Under the pieces are notes generated by a model. That model did no database searches. It was not told the origin of the DNA and saw nothing but the letters and a program-made list of their open reading frames with translations. 64,000 bases of DNA from Brachionus koreanus (Eukaryota; Rotifera; Eurotatoria; Ploima; Brachionidae): positions 1,560,677-1,624,676 of the forward strand of contig PJRA01000508.1 of the NCBI GenBank assembly GCA_016987375.1. The letters run 5' to 3'. Positions 55,160 through 64,000 of this stretch are shown here, in pieces. The translations under genes were made by a program, and so were the position numbers. The stretch's first letter is position 1. Each line of letters starts with the position of its first letter.

Positions 55160-55546
55160 TACATTGCTTCTAAGACCTCATTTAGAATACAAAATTAAAA
55201 TCGAATATCAGACTAATTGAACGTAGAGCAACGAAGGTAATCACATATATAATGTATGGGACAAATCTTATGAAGAGAGACTAAAAATTTTTAACAAACA
55301 TGGTTGTTGAATCATGAAATAAGCTACCAAAAGAAGCAATTTCAGCAAATAAAAATTTCAATTTAATAATTTAAAGCTCTAATTAATAAATTTATTTAAT
55401 TAATTTTCAGTGTAGATGATCAACTCGATGCAGTAGCCTCTGTGTCAGATCGGAGCTGTTGCTCAAAAAGGTACTTGAAAAGAAGATGAGCTCCTCCCCA
55501 TTATCCACTAGGATAGAATATGGTCCAAAAAAAAAAAAATAAATAA
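55160..55546 (+). mobile_element. LINE 3' end (reverse transcriptase C-terminus and tail)
   Basis: Frames give LLRPHLEYKIKI, IERRATKVITYIMYGTNLMKR, NMVVESNKLPKEAISANKNFN and SVDDQLDAVASVSDRSC. This is the order seen at the C-terminus of CR1-like LINE reverse transcriptases (RPHLEY, RRATK, Y-ERL, V-WNKLP). The segment between YEERL and the WNKLP block is deleted, and stops occur. It ends in a 13-base A run (about 55527-55539). The last 125 bp are shared with the inverted copy at 51468-51620. Confidence 0.85.
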
Positions 55547-55823
55547 ATATTCCAACTGGATTCATAAGGCCTTAGCTTTAATTTTTTTTTTAAAACACAC
55601 CACTTTTTTTTAAATACTAATATCAAAAGTGTTTAAAAGTGTGCAGTAAACCGGAAAATAGAGATTATTTTCAAAAAAACAAACATGATTTTATGAAAGA
55701 GCAGGTTCAGATTAACGGTAGAATACTAAAAAATAGACAAAAAAAAATTTAGATTTGGCCTGAAAGACCAAAATTTTAAATTTATAATTTTATTTTCAAC
55801 AATACTAAAATTAATACGAAAAA

Positions 55824-57112
55824 TTATTGATTTCCATTGAGCTCAGCATATTTTTCAATTTCTGAATTTTTAATTTTTAAAAATTTTAAATATTTCAAAA
55901 AACAAATTTTAATTAAAAATTACTTGAAATTATGCTATTGTATGCCATGGAAGCAGGTGAATTTGGAAATTCTTTGACAAAAGACTTTCCTTCATCACAG
56001 CACTGTCCTATTAAAGGATCAATTGGTACCCTACCCAAAAATGTAACATTCATTTCTTCACACATTTTCTCTGCTCCTCCCGTTGATGGTGGAAATATTT
56101 TTGATTCAATCTAAATTCAAAATTAGAATTTTGCATTTTTAAAACAAAAATCACATACTTTACATTTAGGACAAACGAAACCAGACATGTTTTCAACAAC
56201 ACCTATAATTGATACGCCGACTTTTTTGCAGAATGTTATTTCTTTTCTTACATCTAAGAGACTGACTTCTTGAGGTGTGGTTACAATTACTGCTCCGCTA
56301 AGACCTGCGGGCTTCAAATATTGAACAATTGACAGATGCTCATCAGAAGTCCCTGGTGGAGTATCTACCAACAAGTATTCAAGTTCTTCCCAATCTACAT
56401 CTCTCAAGAATTGTTTGATAATTCCGTTTTTTTTCGGGCCCCTCCAAATAACAGCATCTTCGAGACTTGGGAGTAAAAAACCTATTGACATAAGACTCAA
56501 ATTCTCATCAACAAACTTAACATAGATGTGTTAATTTTAAAAAAACTTGATGAAATAATTTACAATAGGAGACCATCCTGATCCACTTTGATGAACCTTT
56601 TTTTAAGTTTATATTAAAAGTGTAATTTTTAGAATTTTCTAGAATCTTGCTTGTTCTCCTTGAACACCAAAAACTTGTGGAAGACTTGGACCGCAAATGT
56701 CAATATCCAATACTCCAATCTCAAAAGATTATTTTATCATTCAAATTTTTATAAATTTTTGAAAATTACTTGCTTGTTTTCGCTCTCATATTTGGCCGCC
56801 AAAGCATATGACATTTGACCACAAACAGTACTTTTACCGACTCCTCCTTTTCCTGATAGAACCAAAATCTTGTGTTTAATATTTTTCAAGTGTTCTTTGA
56901 TAACCTCAATATCTGGATCAGGCTGATTTGCTTGACCTGATGCACATATGTTTTGGTTCGGGCATCCTTGACACGCACTTGATTTACCAGCTTGCTCACT
57001 CTGAGTACCGGGACAATCTGAAAATAATTTTTATTCCTAATACCTTTTAATCAAGGATTTTTTTACGTTCTGGAACTTCTTGGCTCATTGAATTGTCAGA
57101 AACTTGAGACAT
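55824..57112 (-). CDS. NUBP1: NUBP1 / Nbp35, cytosolic Fe-S assembly scaffold
   Basis: P-loop NTPase that, with NUBP2, assembles 4Fe-4S clusters for cytosolic and nuclear proteins. Exons 57112-57067, 57017-56770, 56719-56651, 56596-56564, 56515-56159, 56110-55924, 55861-55824 join in phase to 978 nt, 325 aa (human 320). The N-terminal ferredoxin-like motif C-x13-C-x2-C-x5-C (CPGT...[11 protein letters not shown]) is intact. The Walker A is [10 protein letters not shown], then [52 protein letters not shown], and the C-terminal cluster ligands CPKC. The third intron (56650-56597, 54 bp) starts with GC, not GT; protein identity across it makes this certain. The gene is divergent from the orphan gene at 57588, 475 bp away, so the two may share a promoter region. 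Confidence 0.97.
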
Positions 57113-57587
57113 TCTATCAATATTGCTTAATCAAATATATATTTTTAAAAAATTCAAATTTATGATTTATAATTATTTAATTTTTCTTTGCATATATAAA
57201 CTAAAAAATCACGTGATATAAGGATATTCTAAATTAACGTTTTTTAAAAAAATAAATTCAAAATTTAGACTATTAGTTTTTATTAAATTTTTCAAATTAA
57301 AATTTTTATTTTAATAAAATAAAAAGTGTCTTAAATTTTTAATTTTTTCAGTGTTAGTTTAATTTTGAAATTTTTTTGACTAAAGAAAATAAATTTAAAA
57401 TTTCACAATTTTTTTTAATCTCAAGACCATGTTCCATAAATAGAAAAGAATTCACTATTAAATGTTGATTAATAAATTTATACAATATATACAATTTTGA
57501 CTTGAAATAGTAGACGATAAGAAAAAAATTGTTAAAAAATTAATATAAATAGAAGATAATATTCAAATAATTTATTTTATTATTAAA

Positions 57588-58328
57588 ATGGTAAAAATTA
57601 CAGATTCTGGATCTTTTGATTATCAAGGAAAAATGATGGATGAAAGTTTACCTCATTATAAAGAATTAATAGTGTTGGAACTTACACGCAAATCAAGTGA
57701 CCTAAATCATCGTCAAAAACTACAACAGCTTTTAATAGAATCCTTGAACGAAAATGATTTAAATAAGGCATTTCTAATTAATACTTTTTTATACCCAAAT
57801 CAAGGCCTTAGCAATTTAAATCTTTTAAATACTGGCCAAAAATTAGCTGAAAATCAAGAAACAAGTTCTGGTTCAACAGAAATGGACTCAGCGAACCTAA
57901 AAAATACTAATAGCTCGACAGAAATGCTAAATAACAATACAGACACATGCGAATCTCAATTACCAAATGAAAACAAAGCTTATGAAAAACCAGCGGCGAT
58001 CATAATTGATAAAAATTTAAAACCAAAACTGCGTGGAAGCCCATTGTCTCCGATTCGACATTTAATTTGCTCACCTGGTCTTGAAGAAAAAGCTGACAAG
58101 CATAAAATTGTAGTTTTATACCGCGGATCGTGTAATGGTAGCTGCAATCCTAAAAAATCATGGTCAAAACAATCTCATTTTCATTATATTATTAATACTA
58201 TTAATTGTAATGATCATGTTAGTCGTTTGGTCAAAAAACAAGGATTACAATTTTATAATTCATCTGTTCTACAAAATCCAGAAAGATGGAATCATTTGAT
58301 TAAGTTATTCAATATGGACAAAATCTAA
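57588..58328 (+). CDS. 246-aa orphan protein
   Basis: Single exon, start MVKITDSGSFDY at the first ATG, not recognised. Residues 1-80 are probably helical and charged (HRQKLQQLLIESLNENDL). Residues about 85-140 are Asn/Ser/Thr-rich and likely disordered. Residues 145-246 look folded: PLSPIRHLICSPGLEEKA, then KIVVLYRGSCNGSCNPKKSW with two close cysteines, His and Trp residues, and a final amphipathic helix ERWNHLIKLFNMDKI. No signal peptide or membrane segment. Divergent neighbour of NUBP1. I cannot infer a function. Confidence 0.7.
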   Translation: MVKITDSGSFDYQGKMMDESLPHYKELIVLELTRKSSDLNHRQKLQQLLIESLNENDLNKAFLINTFLYPNQGLSNLNLLNTGQKLAENQETSSGSTEMDSANLKNTNSSTEMLNNNTDTCESQLPNENKAYEKPAAIIIDKNLKPKLRGSPLSPIRHLICSPGLEEKADKHKIVVLYRGSCNGSCNPKKSWSKQSHFHYIINTINCNDHVSRLVKKQGLQFYNSSVLQNPERWNHLIKLFNMDKI

Positions 58329-58560
58329 ATCATCGAAATTATTTTTAGTAATTTTTTTTGAATATTTCATCAAAAATAAGCACATATTTTTTCAATTTTT
58401 ATTTAATAAAATAATTTAATTAAAGAACAAATTTTTTTGGCAGATTCAGATTAAAATTCAAATAAAATTAAATTAAATTTTTTAAATTTTTTTTCATCCG
58501 TTTACGAAAAAAAATAAAATTTTATTCACTTTTTGTTTTTATTTTTGATTAGTCTTATCA

Positions 58561-58881
58561 TTATCGAGCTAAAGTTCTTTCAGGTTAGATTAAATAAAAA
58601 AAAAAGTTAAAAATATGAAAGAAAATTTTTAAAATTCAAATAAAGAAAAATATTAGCAATAATTACTGACCTCTGTAAAAATATTTGTAAAATTTTTAAC
58701 GTGTCATTTAGTTTGAAATTTTCTGTAAAATCAACTTGATTTTTTTCCAATATTCTTATGTTTTGCAAAATTTGCTGATCCTCAAAATTTACACGATTTA
58801 AAGAGAATTTCAAGAGCTTTTCAAATATCAGATTCAACAGGACCACAATTGAGATCGCATGAATTTGTAGTAGAACGACAA
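58561..58881 (-). CDS. Partial small gene, two 3' exons
   Basis: Minus strand: exon 58881-58671 opens after an acceptor TTTTTAACTAG and encodes a hydrophobic start (VVLLQ...ISIVVLLNLIFEKLL) then a helical charged stretch (QQILQNIRILEKNQVDF, LKILQIFLQ). It ends at donor AG|GTCAGT in phase 2. Exon 58576-58561 adds RTLAR and a stop. The N-terminus resembles a signal peptide but no ATG is in frame, so a first exon is missing from this model. The 1.15-kb inverted-repeat element begins 64 bp upstream. Could be a small secreted protein, or a chance frame. Confidence 0.3.
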
Positions 58882-58945
58882 CTAGTTAAAAATTGCGATC
58901 AACGTCACAGTTTTTTTATAAAAACAGAGAGTCATCGTTTACCAG

Positions 58946-60095
58946 CCCAGTCAAGCTAAAAACGATGATTTTATGGATGTTTCATGTATGAATCATCTCA
59001 TTTTTTATTCATGAAAAATGTTTTTCGATTAAAACCAAAAATTTTCATTTTATTCTTAAAGAACATTTAGGATTGACCCAATCATCAAAATTTTTCATCT
59101 TTGTTTCATTCTTGAATCATCTTATCAATTGTTAATGAGTTTTTTTGGATTAGAGCCAAGAAAACGTTCATTATTTATTGTGTTCATTATTGTGAAAACG
59201 TTCGTAAATTGATAGTTATATATTATTGGTTAGTGCTAAATAGATGTATGGATTTTGACTTTCCTTTTTTTCAATTAACATACCATCCCATCTATTCTGG
59301 TTATTATAATTTGATAATGAGAAAATTTAATTTTTCAAACATTAATTAACACAATCACAAAAAATTGTTTTTTATCATAAAGAGGTAGTCTTTCTGAAAA
59401 GATTTTGAAAACCAATAATTGTCTATTTTTGTTTTAATTTTAATATTTTCTTGTTTTTTTTAGAGATACCTTTAAAAACTCGATTACTGTATTCATCAAA
59501 GGAAAAAAAATCGTAAAAACAGAAATAATGAGAAAAAATAATAATAAGACCATAAAATCAGCCAGAAAATTCATACCTCTAGCCGAAATACATAATATAC
59601 TTAATACTTGAAAAAATTAAATTACACATTATGTCCGAAATTTATAAATTTTTACTATTTTTTAATTGGTAATTTAATTGGGAGTAATGTACTTTGATTT
59701 AAGATCTACTCAAGCTAGTTATAGGACTATTAAGTAATTCTAAAATAAATGACTTAAAGAATAAAAAATTAAAAAGTCCTTCTAGTGAGAAAATGTGTAT
59801 TGATGTTAGTTTCAAATCAAGCATGTTGATAAATTCTGAATTATAGTTAGAAAATTTTAAAAAATCTCTTGGTTTTAAATTTTTTATTTATTATAATTCC
59901 TAAAATTACTTGAAAAATAAAAAAAAATATTTTTTAATAATGAAATAAATTTAGATGTAATTAAGAAAGTTTTCATCAATTATTTTCGATGAAATATACT
60001 AATTTTCATCGTCGAAATTAGATGAAATTGTTCCTAACTTATTAATGATTCATCTATCAATTTTTATCGATTTATCATCGTTTTTTGTGACTGGG
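58946..60095. mobile_element. 1.15-kb nonautonomous DNA element with terminal inverted repeats
   Basis: The left end CCCAGTCAAGCTAAAAACGA (58946) is inverted at the right end, which reads on the opposite strand CCCAGTCACAAAAAACGATG (from 60095). Similarity continues inward to TGAATCAT about 50 bp from each end, with gaps. The interior is AT-rich, with repeated GATGAAA/TTTCATC words near both ends and no coding frame. I could not find a target-site duplication. Confidence 0.65.
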
Positions 60096-60599
60096 AAGAG
60101 ACGCTGTAAATTCAAAGGATATTAATAATTTTACAAACAAAAATTGACAAACTTAATTTAGAAAGTTATTTCAGTCAGCTATAAACCTCACATCATGTGA
60201 TTAACCCACATCATAGCTATTTATTTATTATTATCATTAAAATTAAAATTTTCAAGATTTTTGATTATTATGTTAGTTTTCCTAATTTCAATTTTATTTC
60301 TAATTTACTAAAATAAAAAATAATTTTTTCCGAAAGCTTTTAATTAGTTCTGTAATTAAAAATCTCTGCAAAATGCACTAATGCCAAATTAGTCTAAATT
60401 TAAAATATGCTAAATTTGCAATTTGAGTTTTACCAGATTGATGATAATAATGCAACTTTGAATGTTTCACCATGTTGCATTTACAGAACTTGCTTTTGAC
60501 TACAAGTTACAAGAATTTCTAACATTTTGTTCTGTTCTGTTGTACTAAATTTAACAATACCAATGGACTGACCTCCAACAAACCATTAACAAATAGATA

Positions 60600-61128
60600 C
60601 ACAAATCGAGTGTGCATTTTGCATACTTAGGAAACAACATCAGTACAGCAATGGGAACACAGACAAATATTAAGAATAGACTTGCAAAAACAAATAGCGC
60701 ATTTGCTTGACATCAATCAAAGTCTGAGCATCTTTAATACTGGGAGCATGTGGAGGATTCCGTGGATACACAAATATGAGACATTGTCTAATGCTGATCT
60801 AAACAAAAGAACAAAATAAGAGCCATTAAGTCAATGCATCAAGAACAAAAGATTGCGATAGCTTGGACATGTAATTAGAATGAAAGAAAAAAAGAATACC
60901 AAAAAAAGCCTTTTTGATTACCACCAAAGTCGATCTTTCGCCTTTACCCTTGCTTTTCCCCATGTCTTTTTAATAAACACCCAAAAGACGGCGTAAGGTA
61001 GGAAGACCAGCAGTAACATGGAGGTAATCAATCGAAATGGGAATGACATGGGGAAAAGCAAGGGTGAAGGCGAAAGATCGACTTGGGTGGTAATCAAAAG
61101 TAACGACTCTATGCTACACAAGGAGTAA
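60600..61128 (+). mobile_element. LINE reverse transcriptase C-terminal fragment with inverted duplication
   Basis: Frames read FAYLGNNIST...TNIKNRLAKTNSAFA, then LSNADLNKRTK-EPLSQCIKNKRLR-LGHVIRMK and later GRPAVTWR and MTWGKARVKAKDRLGW. This is the familiar end of an RTE/CR1-like LINE (YLG-IS, R-K-R-W-GHV-RM, RGRP--TWRR, W-E-K--A-DR--WR). It is broken by frameshifts. Within it, 60910-60966 is an inverted copy of 61045-61100. Confidence 0.85.
60910..61100. repeat. Inverted repeat, 56-bp arms, inside LINE fragment
   Basis: Arms 60910-60966 and 61045-61100 are reverse complements with two substitutions and one extra T; the loop is 78 bp. The right arm encodes the LINE motif WGKARVKAKDR in the sense direction; the left arm is the antisense copy. 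Confidence 0.9.
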
Positions 61129-61360
61129 ATAAGGAAAAAAAATTAACTAATTAATTAAATAAAGTATGAGAAATAATTAATAAATTTTTGTTTAAGCTTT
61201 TTGTTTTTGCGGGTTATTCGGACAAAATAATTGTCCATTTACTTTCAAACTTAAGCAAACTTGACATGAAATATTTAAAATATTTTAGTTGCTAAGAAGA
61301 TACCGATTTTTGATTGATTTGAGAAAATTTTATCGTAAATTTTTTTTTCATTAACTCAAA

Positions 61361-63520
61361 ATGTCGGGTGATGAAGAAAACGCCGAGACAAAGAAAGCAT
61401 CCGATAATTCAAAAAATCAAATCAAATCAAATATAATAACGATAGCCAGCGAACTTTTAAAGATATGCAAGTCAGATCCCTATCAAACGACACAATCCGT
61501 TTCAATACCAGATGAAATAACGTCAATTAGACAACTTAAATCAAACATTTTTGTTTTTTTCTACGAAAAAATTTGCTCAACAGAATTGATTGATAAAAAA
61601 TGGCCTTGCAATAATCAGGAGGAGGAAATTCACAATTTGCAATCCGTAATTGACTCTTTATCTTTGGATGTTTTGCATGAAGATTTGTCCCATCTCACAG
61701 CTGAATCAATTCTGGGCCTGGGGTCTACCAAAAAAAGAGATCTCCTTTCAATTCAGTATTTGCTTGAGATTTTAAAAAGCACTCATGAGTGGATAACATC
61801 TAGATTGGAAAACACTGAGGCCACTGATTCGGCTACGGTCCAAATTGAACCAACAGAAATTCCGAAAAATGAACAAGAAGCTAATATGATGAAAGAAAAG
61901 TATTCTCAATTTGACAAAAAAATTCAAGAAACAGTTAAAATGACACAAGAAGCGATCAAAAATGTGCCCGATGAAAATCAAGATGACAATTTTTTTCAAG
62001 AGTATATGCGAAAAAAAGAACTAGAATTTAAATTAAAAAAATGTCAAAATTTGGCAAATGAAATTGAAACTTTAAAGAGTAGCAGTGGAAACAGCTCTTT
62101 TAATGATTCGAGCTGCGAATCTTTCAATATGCTTAACATTGCTGCAGATTTAAATTCAAATCAAAAGCACGTAAAATTTGAAATTGATTCTAGAACAAGA
62201 TCCAATAGTCCACAATTCAGAATGACAAAAAATAACAACCGTTTTAGACCAAGCAGGCGAAAAATAGCTCAGTGTAAAAATTCTCGTGTACAAACTATGG
62301 GAAATGAAATTGACATGATTAAAAGCAATTTGGCAGATTGTTTAAATTTAGAGAGCGACAAAATTGAGCGCTTAATGTCTCTAGTTTACTCCGAAGACTA
62401 TGCGGACGCTGAGGCCATGATGCAGCATTCTTTAAACAAAATAAAAAAGAAAAGCAATTTAACTAATGATTTGTATACCAATGCTCATAATCAAAAAAAA
62501 GTTTTCAAATCGAATCTTAGACCTAGTGAGTCGTCAAAATCAAAAGGGGTATTGTTACCCAGAAGCAGATCTTTGGTAAAATTTGAAAGAAAAAGAAGCT
62601 CAAGTATGAACAATTTAAACACCAGTCAATTGAGGCAAAAAAGATGGAATTCAGCAGTGAAAAAAAGCATGTCTCAAAGCAAAGATCCAGCCAAACAATT
62701 TTATTCACGATTTATAATTGGCGAAGATGGTATTTTGAATTGTCTGCTTGAAGAATTTCCCCATTTGTACACCTCGCCAGAAACCATTCATTACCTTTGG
62801 TCAAGACATGCCAGACAATTAGAAATACTTGCCAAGGATCAAAAAGAACTTGAGAGCAAATATTTGAGCAAAAATTCTGGAGCAAATTTGGCCGAGCAGT
62901 ACTTGAAAGAGGCGAATCGAAAGCAGGAAGTTCTGATGGAAATAATGCGAAAAGAGCTTGATCACATGGAGAGACAACAGGACATGAAACGCAAGCTACT
63001 AGTTGACAACTCCTTCAAAGCAAAGACTAGAGAGCAACGATTTCAATCAGCAAAGGTTAAGCGTTATTTAGACGAATTTCGAACTCAGCAAAGAGCCAAA
63101 ATGCTTGAACAAAAAACCAGCGAGGAGTTGATATTTAAAAAATTGTTTAATGAATCTTTGAAAATTCAAAAGGAACGCATGCTCGAATTGAAAAAGTATG
63201 CGAAAGAAAAAAATGACATTAATCTAAAGCAACAAATGAATCAAATAAAATCTGTAGAGAATTTCTACAAAAATAAATTTGATTTATTAAATGAACAAAT
63301 AAAACGAGAAAAAGAAGAAAATCAATTAAGAGATAGTGCACAGCATTTAGTTTTGAGCAAAATGAAGTCACAGGTGAAAAATAAATTGGAAGATGATATT
63401 AGAGACTTGCAGGATCAGATGTACAGAGATAAGGACTTTTTGTATTGGAGACAATTGGATGCTGAACGCATTAAACAAGATATTCATAAAGCTAGTTATT
63501 TTAGGCCTATGTCAAAATAG
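61361..63520 (+). CDS. CEP95: CEP95-like centrosomal coiled-coil protein
   Basis: 719 aa in one exon; ATG 61361 is the first in frame. Residues about 20-150 match the calponin-homology-like N-terminal domain of CEP95 (CCDC45), best at HNLQSVIDSLSLDVLHEDLSHLTAESILG (quoted in part: VIDSLSLDVL, LSHLTAESI). A Glu/Lys-rich linker with predicted helix (about 175-235) is followed by a basic Ser/Arg-rich middle (about 270-440). The C-terminal third (about 495-715) is a long charged coiled coil (MEIMRKELDHMERQQDMKRK). CEP95 localises to centrosomes and spindle poles; its biochemical role is little known. Human CEP95 is about 821 aa, so the middle is shorter here. AATAAA at 63604-63609 may be the polyadenylation signal. 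Confidence 0.85.
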   Translation: MSGDEENAETKKASDNSKNQIKSNIITIASELLKICKSDPYQTTQSVSIPDEITSIRQLKSNIFVFFYEKICSTELIDKKWPCNNQEEEIHNLQSVIDSLSLDVLHEDLSHLTAESILGLGSTKKRDLLSIQYLLEILKSTHEWITSRLENTEATDSATVQIEPTEIPKNEQEANMMKEKYSQFDKKIQETVKMTQEAIKNVPDENQDDNFFQEYMRKKELEFKLKKCQNLANEIETLKSSSGNSSFNDSSCESFNMLNIAADLNSNQKHVKFEIDSRTRSNSPQFRMTKNNNRFRPSRRKIAQCKNSRVQTMGNEIDMIKSNLADCLNLESDKIERLMSLVYSEDYADAEAMMQHSLNKIKKKSNLTNDLYTNAHNQKKVFKSNLRPSESSKSKGVLLPRSRSLVKFERKRSSSMNNLNTSQLRQKRWNSAVKKSMSQSKDPAKQFYSRFIIGEDGILNCLLEEFPHLYTSPETIHYLWSRHARQLEILAKDQKELESKYLSKNSGANLAEQYLKEANRKQEVLMEIMRKELDHMERQQDMKRKLLVDNSFKAKTREQRFQSAKVKRYLDEFRTQQRAKMLEQKTSEELIFKKLFNESLKIQKERMLELKKYAKEKNDINLKQQMNQIKSVENFYKNKFDLLNEQIKREKEENQLRDSAQHLVLSKMKSQVKNKLEDDIRDLQDQMYRDKDFLYWRQLDAERIKQDIHKASYFRPMSK

Positions 63521-63699
63521 TTAATTCATTGCAATTAATCAAATTTTTATATTTTGTTACTCTAATTTTTTTATTCATATACTGATCAATTAATATTTTT
63601 AGAAATAAATTTTTTATACAACTGTCATTTTTATTTCTTAATTCATTTACACAAATAGTCAAGAAGTTTTTTTTTTCTATTAACTTAAAAGATTGGTGT

Positions 63700-64000
63700 T
63701 TTTACAATAAGGTCGATATAAACTGGTCGAAAACGTTTTGTATGATTTTTACTAAAAGAAATATTATTGCTCATGAAACAAAACACTTATGTGGAATAGA
63801 AATAAAAGTTGTCAAAGAAATTAGTCTTTTAAGTTTTATGATTGATCATAATCTAAATTTCTCCAAACAAGCTTGCAGTATAACTCTTGCTGTAAATAAG
63901 AAATTGTTTAGTATTAAAAGACTTTTTTTGTCAACCTCTGTTAAAGTTCAGTTTTTCAAAACATTTATCCTACCTTATTTTGATTATTGTTCATCTCTCT
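63700..64000 (+). mobile_element. LINE reverse transcriptase, runs off the window
   Basis: One open frame to the window end reads INWSKTFCMIFTKRN, then HLCGIEIKVVKEISLLSFMID, LNFSKQACSITLAVNKKLFS and VQFFKTFILPYFDYCSSL. This is the reverse transcriptase palm/thumb border of a CR1/Jockey-like LINE (INWSKT, LLG--ID--L-F, FFKTFILPYFDYC). It is more intact than the other LINE fragments here. The upstream catalytic YADD region is absent, so this copy is 5'-truncated near 63690. Confidence 0.88.

Noticed and set aside
60918..61121. 67-codon minus-strand frame
   Set aside because: It is the antisense of a LINE fragment combined with its inverted copy, not a gene.

Overview
The window is nuclear DNA from a small-genome metazoan. 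It is very AT-rich, full of A/T homopolymers, contains one 31-base assembly gap (2444-2474), and its genes are split by tiny introns, mostly 46-70 bp. Exons joined by hand give phase-consistent, near full-length animal proteins. The composition, the intron size and the look of the LINE fragments resemble monogonont rotifers such as Brachionus. That assignment is from memory and is not proven here.

Layout. (1) 504-8190 (+): complete ERG-type potassium channel, 13 exons plus a probable extra GC-AG intron. (2) 8555-12628 (+): ZCCHC7/Air-type zinc-knuckle protein, 7 exons, with a very long low-complexity tail. (3) 14838-15273 (-): three-exon gene for a 110-aa secreted protein. (4) 12.6-19.4 kb: remnants of a TTAA-flanked MITE family and of two kinds of mariner. 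(5) 19806-23759 (-): intronless protocadherin. (6) 23.8-41.5 kb: gene-poor DNA. The 24-35 kb part looks less homopolymeric and more GC-rich than its surroundings; it holds hairpins, one candidate signal-peptide exon and LINE debris. (7) 41581-42201 (+): 206-aa protein of unknown function. (8) 45088-48895 (+): SNX9/18/33-type sorting nexin, 9 exons. (9) 49227-51953 (-): six-exon small single-pass membrane protein, assembled here. (10) 52180-53786 (-): SPPL3 intramembrane protease, 5 exons. (11) 55824-57112 (-): NUBP1, 7 exons, one a GC-AG intron; it is divergent from an orphan 246-aa gene at 57588-58328 (+). (12) 58.5-61.1 kb: a small partial gene, a 1.15-kb element with inverted ends, and a LINE fragment with an inverted duplication. 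(13) 61361-63520 (+): CEP95-like centrosomal protein. (14) 63700-64000: LINE reverse transcriptase running off the end.

The genes are unrelated housekeeping, neuronal and membrane functions (ion channel, RNA surveillance, adhesion, endocytosis, intramembrane proteolysis, Fe-S assembly, centrosome). I see no gene cluster acting as one pathway and no clear new multi-gene system. The most interesting material is: a tRNA-headed SINE that appears to share its tail with a LINE; a nested TTAA insertion whose empty site can be read from a second repeat copy; GC-AG introns; small multi-exon genes (secreted 110 aa, membrane 134 aa) that single-ORF scans miss; and several hairpin or inverted-repeat elements.
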